Shown in pieces: positions 22,482 through 26,189 of a stretch of DNA of 26,189 bases (position 1 is the first letter of the stretch; each line of letters starts with the position of its first letter). Below the pieces are notes generated by a model. That model saw nothing but the letters and a program-made list of their open reading frames with translations. It had not been told where the DNA came from and made no database searches. Both the position numbers and the translations under genes were made by a program. Source of the stretch: a virus; IMG/VR virus record IMGVR_UViG_3300028706_000032, positions 1-26,189 of that record, one strand, 5' to 3'.

Positions 22482-22736
22482 ATGTTAAGTGCAAAACAAA
22501 TACCAAAAGATGGAATTGGCCGGGAAAAAACTTTATATGGGCGAGGAGTCCGTTTAAAGGCAAAAAATTTAAGTAAAATTTCATCAACAACATTAAAAAT
22601 AACAGGAATGACAAGTGGAGCAGTACAGTATATTGATATTGTTGTTAAAAATGGTACACCTGCAAGATTTAGTCCACCCAGTGAAACTCCACCATTAGGT
22701 GAACTGGACAAAGACAAGGACAAAGACAAGAAGTAA
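22482..22736 (+). CDS. Detached C-terminal module of the DDEIDY family
   Basis: The 84-residue product contains LKAKNLSKISSTTLKITGMT followed by SGAVQYIDIVV (about residues 27-57). This aligns over 31 residues without gaps with the C-terminal domain of paralogue 2, and its SGAV core with paralogue 1. No DDEIDY N-terminal domain is present. The last third is Pro- and Lys/Asp-rich (ELDKDKDKDKK). It is in the same frame as the PKD gene after TAA TAA and lacks a clear ribosome site, so expression may rely on re-initiation. Together with 21382 and 22212 it would make one family protein of N-domain, two PKD domains and C-domain. It may be a working split module or the remnant of a broken gene. Confidence 0.6.
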   Translation: MLSAKQIPKDGIGREKTLYGRGVRLKAKNLSKISSTTLKITGMTSGAVQYIDIVVKNGTPARFSPPSETPPLGELDKDKDKDKK

Positions 22737-22745
22737 GACAGAAAG

Positions 22746-22802
22746 ATGGACGAGAGACAGAAAGAAGATAAATCTCGTCAAAAAATTAGTGATTTTAAAT
22801 AA
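22746..22802 (+). CDS. Possible 18-residue basic peptide
   Basis: A tiny frame (MDERQKEDKSRQKISDFK) sits between the detached module and the next structural gene. It has no good ribosome site, only AAGACAGAAAG upstream. Its Lys/Gln/Arg-rich composition is like the tail of paralogue 3, so it may be leftover sequence rather than a gene. Confidence 0.2.
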   Translation: MDERQKEDKSRQKISDFK

Positions 22803-22834
22803 TAACATATTTATATGTAACAAGGAGATAAACA
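22803..22834 (+). promoter_or_regulatory. Short leader with TATTTATA and strong ribosome site
   Basis: The gap contains an imperfect palindrome ACATATTTATATGT (22806-22819) that includes TATTTATA (22808-22815), followed by AAGGAGATAAACA and the ATG at 22835. The octamer also appears before 19192 and 20184. It could be a promoter core for the last gene group. Confidence 0.35.
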
Positions 22835-23893
22835 ATGGCAAGCAATTTCTTCACAGATATAACTGCAGAAGATAAACGGACTAATGTATTAAGTACTATA
22901 TCTTCCCCCGTGTGGTCTAATGGAACAGCAACTTTAACTGCGTTCTATACAAGTTCGACACAAAGTGGAAGTAGTGGTGATTATTACCTTGATGTCTATG
23001 ATAAAGCTGGTAGTGATGCTACTCGAGCCGTCCAATTTGCTGTAGCATACGGACATATCGAAGGAAGTGGTTCTTTATCCACTTCTGCGGGTAACAACCC
23101 ATCAAAGGCTATATATCGACAATTCAGAAATATCTGTATAAAAAACGCATCGAGTGAAACTCGATTTAATTTCAACGCTAATGGCGATGGAACAACTTAC
23201 CAAGCAAAGGACGTTTTCGTAATCAATGTAAACAGAGCACGGTATAGAGAAAAGATAGATCCAGGTAACTGGGAACTCCATTTGAGTGGAAGTGGTCAAT
23301 CGAATATTATGAAACTAATTGATGATAGTGGAGCAACATCCGATTCATCTGTAAAGGCATCTCAGCGAGTTTTTAATATAGTTAGTGGTTCTATTACAAA
23401 TGGAACTTCGAGAACACACGCTACTGCAATAGCAGCTTCAGGAGGTGGTAGTGGTTCACTTGGATATTTTTATCCAGAACTCGGTATCATTGTATTGAAC
23501 GCAGAAGCAATTTCTGGTTCATATGTTGGTGGAACAGGTGGAATTACATTAACTCGTTCAAGTGGTACAGATGATTATACTAATTGGGAATTAGTTGATG
23601 CTATTTCACTTGGTAATAAATTCCAGGCCCGTAGAGAAGAACAAATTAAATCTTCTCATTATTTTTGTAGAGTAAAATCTGACCAGTATAATTATAGTCA
23701 AAACCCGACTTACTATACAGGTTCAAATGCTGAATTACAAAATTCAACTTTTGTTCAAGATCCAAAATCGTATATAACTACGGTTGGACTTTACAACGGT
23801 AAAAATGAATTATTAGCAGTAGCTAAATTAAGTCAACCCCTATTAAAGTCTAAAGATAGAGAAGCTGTAATTAAAGTTCGATTAGACTTTTAA
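22835..23893 (+). CDS. 'DPGNWEL' family structural protein, copy 1
   Basis: The 352-residue protein belongs to a family present three times here. Its blocks are FTDITAEDKRTNVLSTIS at the N-terminus, VQFAVAYGHIEGSGS, PSKAIYRQFRN, VINVNRARYREKIDPGNWEL, IMKLIDDSGAT, RVFNIVSGSI, a turn-rich centre, then QYNYSQNPTYYTGSNAEL and the closing signature YITTVGLYNGKNELLAVAKL followed by SQP. No signal peptide or membrane helix is seen. From memory, proteins with these motifs are widespread in marine phage tail regions and counted as structural, with no proven role. AAGGAGATAAACA supports the start. The repeated family downstream of the wedge genes suggests baseplate-peripheral or adhesin subunits. Confidence 0.8.
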   Translation: MASNFFTDITAEDKRTNVLSTISSPVWSNGTATLTAFYTSSTQSGSSGDYYLDVYDKAGSDATRAVQFAVAYGHIEGSGSLSTSAGNNPSKAIYRQFRNICIKNASSETRFNFNANGDGTTYQAKDVFVINVNRARYREKIDPGNWELHLSGSGQSNIMKLIDDSGATSDSSVKASQRVFNIVSGSITNGTSRTHATAIAASGGGSGSLGYFYPELGIIVLNAEAISGSYVGGTGGITLTRSSGTDDYTNWELVDAISLGNKFQARREEQIKSSHYFCRVKSDQYNYSQNPTYYTGSNAELQNSTFVQDPKSYITTVGLYNGKNELLAVAKLSQPLLKSKDREAVIKVRLDF

Positions 23894-23910
23894 GGAAAGG
23901 AGAACCTTAA

Positions 23911-24972
23911 ATGTCTTTTAAAGTTTTTACAGACGATGACAAGCGAGAAAATGTAGTTAGTACTGTTGCAGAACCAATGTGGACAGATGGAGCAACAAGT
24001 TTAACCACATTTTTTACTGGATCCATCCAAGATTCCAATAATGGAAAATATTATTATGATGTTCATACGACAACTGATCAAACTACAGATGTGCAGTTTG
24101 CCGTATCATATGGTCATGTTAATGGTTCTGGCTCAGAAGGTTCTACTACTGCCGGAACAACGAATCCTTCAAAGGGAATATATTCTCAGTTAAGACAAGT
24201 TATACTTCCAGCACAAACGTTAAAATTTAATTTTCATGGAGGATCAGGAGTAAATCACTATAGCGACAATGTTTTCGCCATTGTTTGTAACAGAGCTCGT
24301 TATAGAGAAAAAATGGATCCAGGTAATTGGGAATTACATTTGATGAGTGGAAGTAGTAATTCAAGTGGTGAAGGTGGAAATAGTATTATAAAGTTGATTG
24401 ACGATAGTGGAGCTACTGCAGATCCAACTATTGGTGCAGCTAAACGAGAATTTAATATAGTTTCTGGTTCAATTGCAGATGGAGTATATACTACCGCGTC
24501 TGCATCAGCAGCAGCAACAAATTCAGGTTCATTTGGTTTATTTTATCCAGAAATGGGTATGATTGTCTTGAATCCTAACTCTCTATCATCAGTATCAGCT
24601 TCGGGAGCAGGTGGTGTTATTCAATCAGTAGGAACAAGTGCATCATCTAATGATTATAATCATAGAAAGATATTCAATTCTATAAAAAGTGGTTCGTATT
24701 TTGCATCGAGGAGAGAAGAAAGGAAACGAAGTTCTTTCTATTTTTGTAGAATTCCAAATTTTGAATTTAACCACAGTCAAAATCCATCTTATTTCACGGG
24801 TTCAAATGCACAATTAGTTAATAATGATTTCATTAAAGAACCAATTACTTATATAACTACAGTTGGACTTTATAATGATAAAAATGAATTATTAGCAGTA
24901 TCAAAATTGAGTCAACCATTCAAAAAAGACCCGAATACTGAAGCACTTATCAAAGTAAGACTTGATTACTAA
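23911..24972 (+). CDS. 'DPGNWEL' family structural protein, copy 2
   Basis: The 353-residue protein is a close paralogue of the preceding gene. Shared blocks are FTDDDKRENVVSTV, VQFAVSYGHVNGSGS, NPSKGIYSQLRQ, CNRARYREKMDPGNWELHL, IIKLIDDSGAT, FNIVSGSI, FEFNHSQNPSYFTGSNAQL and YITTVGLYNDKNELLAVSKL. The two differ most in the centre (about residues 195-250), where Ala/Ser/Gly-rich stretches occur. The gap to the previous gene is 17 bases and holds GGAAAGGAGAACC. The copies probably arose by tandem duplication and may form mixed oligomers or present different surfaces. Confidence 0.8.
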   Translation: MSFKVFTDDDKRENVVSTVAEPMWTDGATSLTTFFTGSIQDSNNGKYYYDVHTTTDQTTDVQFAVSYGHVNGSGSEGSTTAGTTNPSKGIYSQLRQVILPAQTLKFNFHGGSGVNHYSDNVFAIVCNRARYREKMDPGNWELHLMSGSSNSSGEGGNSIIKLIDDSGATADPTIGAAKREFNIVSGSIADGVYTTASASAAATNSGSFGLFYPEMGMIVLNPNSLSSVSASGAGGVIQSVGTSASSNDYNHRKIFNSIKSGSYFASRREERKRSSFYFCRIPNFEFNHSQNPSYFTGSNAQLVNNDFIKEPITYITTVGLYNDKNELLAVSKLSQPFKKDPNTEALIKVRLDY

Positions 24973-24983
24973 AGGAGATTCCA

Positions 24984-26111
24984 ATGTTTAAGGATATATC
25001 TTCTGATGACAGGTCAATCAAAACATTCAAAACTTATAAAAAATTTACCTTTACAAATCTTGATAGTGGAAGTGGTGTATTTGGTCTTGAGGGAATAAGT
25101 GGAAGTGTACATAATTTTGACACGGGTTCGGCAGCATCTCAAAGTTTTGGAGTTTATAATTCTGTTTCTAAAAGTTATGGTCATCCTTGGCATACTTGGT
25201 ATAGTGCAGGAACTTTCTTTAAAATCCCAACTTATTTTCAAATTAGAAATTTATATTATCAGTACGATAACATACCAAATCCTAAATCTACTGAAACACG
25301 ATATCCTTTATATGCCGGTGGGAATTGGAGTAGAAAATGGCCGCATGGCAGAGAGGATTCTGGTTGGGGTACAATAAATCCACGTAAACTTGGTGGTAAG
25401 GTAAATGTTATAACAATTCCACAAGAGTATTTTGGTGAAGAAATAAAACCATACTCTGTTAAAATTCTTGACGATAGTGGTGAAGCCACATTAGATTTAC
25501 GAGATGATGGTCACGGACAACTTTATGATAATCAGTATTCGGCAAGTTTTGCAGCAGGAACTCCAGGTGGTAGTCCACAGACAGGTAGTGTTGTTGGTAA
25601 TGTATTTTATGAACACGGTGTGATTACTATCACAGATACGGGTTCTTTATATTATTCTGCAAGTCTTAAAACAGATACAGATGGATTTTCAGTTGCATTT
25701 GAGTCATCAAAAACTTCTTATGAATATCAATATATGTGTAATATAAATGAATATCAATTTACAGGTACTACAAATCCAAGTGTAGTTACCGGTAGAAGTG
25801 GTAGTATATACATACCACAGGGAGCGAGATATATTTATGATGGAAAATTAAAAGATTGGGAAAAAGGCTCACCCGATTATCAAAATACTATTGATTTAGT
25901 ATTACCCCCGGCCAGTAGTTCGTATTCTTCTTCATATAATACAGGGAATTATTACGAAAATTTCACAACGCATTCGGAATTTGGAACTTATGTTACTAAT
26001 ATAGGTCTTTATAATCCTGAAAATGAGTTGATGGCTATCGCAAAACTTTCAAATCCAATTAAAAATGATAAAGATTTACCTATTTCATTTTTAGTTCGTT
26101 TTGATTCGTAA
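24984..26111 (+). CDS. Divergent third member of the structural protein family
   Basis: The 375-residue protein is more distant but keeps the layout. It starts with FKDISSDDRSIKTFKTYKKF, has KVNVITIPQEYFGEEIKPYS and VKILDDSGEATLDLRDDG in the middle, and ends with YVTNIGLYNPENELMAIAKL and SNPIKND. The 'GEEIKP-S-VKILDDSG' segment corresponds to the DPGNWEL-KLIDDSG segment of the two preceding copies. The N-terminal 150 residues are aromatic-rich (HPWHTWYSAGTFFKIPTYFQ). AAAGGAGATTCCA precedes the ATG after an 11-base gap. The differing N-terminal half could determine attachment to the baseplate; this is inferred. Confidence 0.8.
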   Translation: MFKDISSDDRSIKTFKTYKKFTFTNLDSGSGVFGLEGISGSVHNFDTGSAASQSFGVYNSVSKSYGHPWHTWYSAGTFFKIPTYFQIRNLYYQYDNIPNPKSTETRYPLYAGGNWSRKWPHGREDSGWGTINPRKLGGKVNVITIPQEYFGEEIKPYSVKILDDSGEATLDLRDDGHGQLYDNQYSASFAAGTPGGSPQTGSVVGNVFYEHGVITITDTGSLYYSASLKTDTDGFSVAFESSKTSYEYQYMCNINEYQFTGTTNPSVVTGRSGSIYIPQGARYIYDGKLKDWEKGSPDYQNTIDLVLPPASSSYSSSYNTGNYYENFTTHSEFGTYVTNIGLYNPENELMAIAKLSNPIKNDKDLPISFLVRFDS

Positions 26112-26174
26112 ATTCGCCGTATATATTATATTTATTAGTGTAATAAAAACAATATAATATAGGAGAATAGATTC
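26112..26174 (+). promoter_or_regulatory. Leader of the last, truncated gene
   Basis: This AT-rich 63-base gap has TATTTATT at 26129-26136, close to the octamer seen in other gaps, then AATATAATATAGGAGAATAG with a strong ribosome site. Nothing resembling a GC-rich terminator is present. Confidence 0.3.
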
Positions 26175-26189
26175 ATGGACAACCAGGCA
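26175..26189 (+). CDS. Start of a further gene, cut by the window end
   Basis: An ATG at 26175 preceded by TAGGAGAATAGATTC opens a frame of five codons (MDNQA) that runs off the window. The ribosome site is as good as those of the neighbours, so a real gene is likely. Nothing can be said of its product. Confidence 0.55.

Noticed and set aside
19192-22736. Diversity-generating retroelement behind the variable C-terminal modules
   Set aside because: No reverse transcriptase, no template/variable repeat pair and no adenine-biased substitution pattern is visible in the window.
1-26189. tRNA genes, GC-rich rho-independent terminators, IS elements or attachment sites
   Set aside because: Gaps are short and AT-rich; no cloverleaf, GC stem with T run, transposase or flanking direct repeat was found by reading. 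A tRNA scan was not possible.

Overview
The window reads as part of the tail/baseplate module of a tailed bacteriophage of the contractile (myovirus, T4-like) type. The DNA is AT-rich and every convincing gene is on the + strand. Genes are packed with gaps of about 0-110 bases, and three junctions share the overlap TAATG (518, 7603, 9036). Most genes carry a strong AGGAG-type ribosome binding site. No bacterial gene, tRNA, integrase, IS element, CRISPR array or GC-rich terminator was seen. From memory of the families, the mix of gp5-, gp25-, gp6- and gp7/gpI-like proteins with the long 'IKP-S', 'DDEIDY' and 'DPGNWEL' structural proteins is typical of uncultured marine T4-like phages. That origin is an inference, not proved here.

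Region 1 (126-5188) is the central spike/hub and a fibre. It holds a small helical protein, a gp5-like OB-fold spike without a lysozyme domain, a cysteine-containing protein with a long hydrophobic/basic helical stretch, a small conserved-looking protein, and a beta-repeat fibre with a gp53-like C-terminal domain. Region 2 (5200-9036) is the wedge: gp25-like and gp6/gpJ-like proteins, a jelly-roll (DNRLRE-like) structural protein and a 102-aa acidic protein.

Region 3 (9036-19079) is a single gene for a 3347-residue protein. Its C-terminal half contains what looks like the gp7/P2 gpI-type wedge core with a LamG-like domain. Its N-terminal half is a string of adhesin-like modules: one CBM_4_9-like domain, three short 'FHGD' repeats and three large Trp-rich repeats, the third carrying an insertion. 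Near the C-terminus lie six 31-32 residue tandem repeats.

Region 4 (19192-22802) holds four tandem paralogues sharing an N-terminal domain (TKKGRE ... KFAL-DDEIDY-LWD) with different C-terminal halves. They are followed by a free-standing PKD domain and a free-standing copy of the family's C-terminal domain. Region 5 (22835-26111) holds three paralogous structural proteins of about 350-375 aa. A further gene starts at 26175 and leaves the window.

The gp25-gp6-gp7 set would form the wedge that triggers sheath contraction, and the spike would pierce the cell. The long repeat-rich proteins would decorate the baseplate periphery and probably contact the host surface. The parts that look least described are the giant wedge-adhesin fusion and the shuffled 'DDEIDY' cassette with detached PKD and C-terminal modules.
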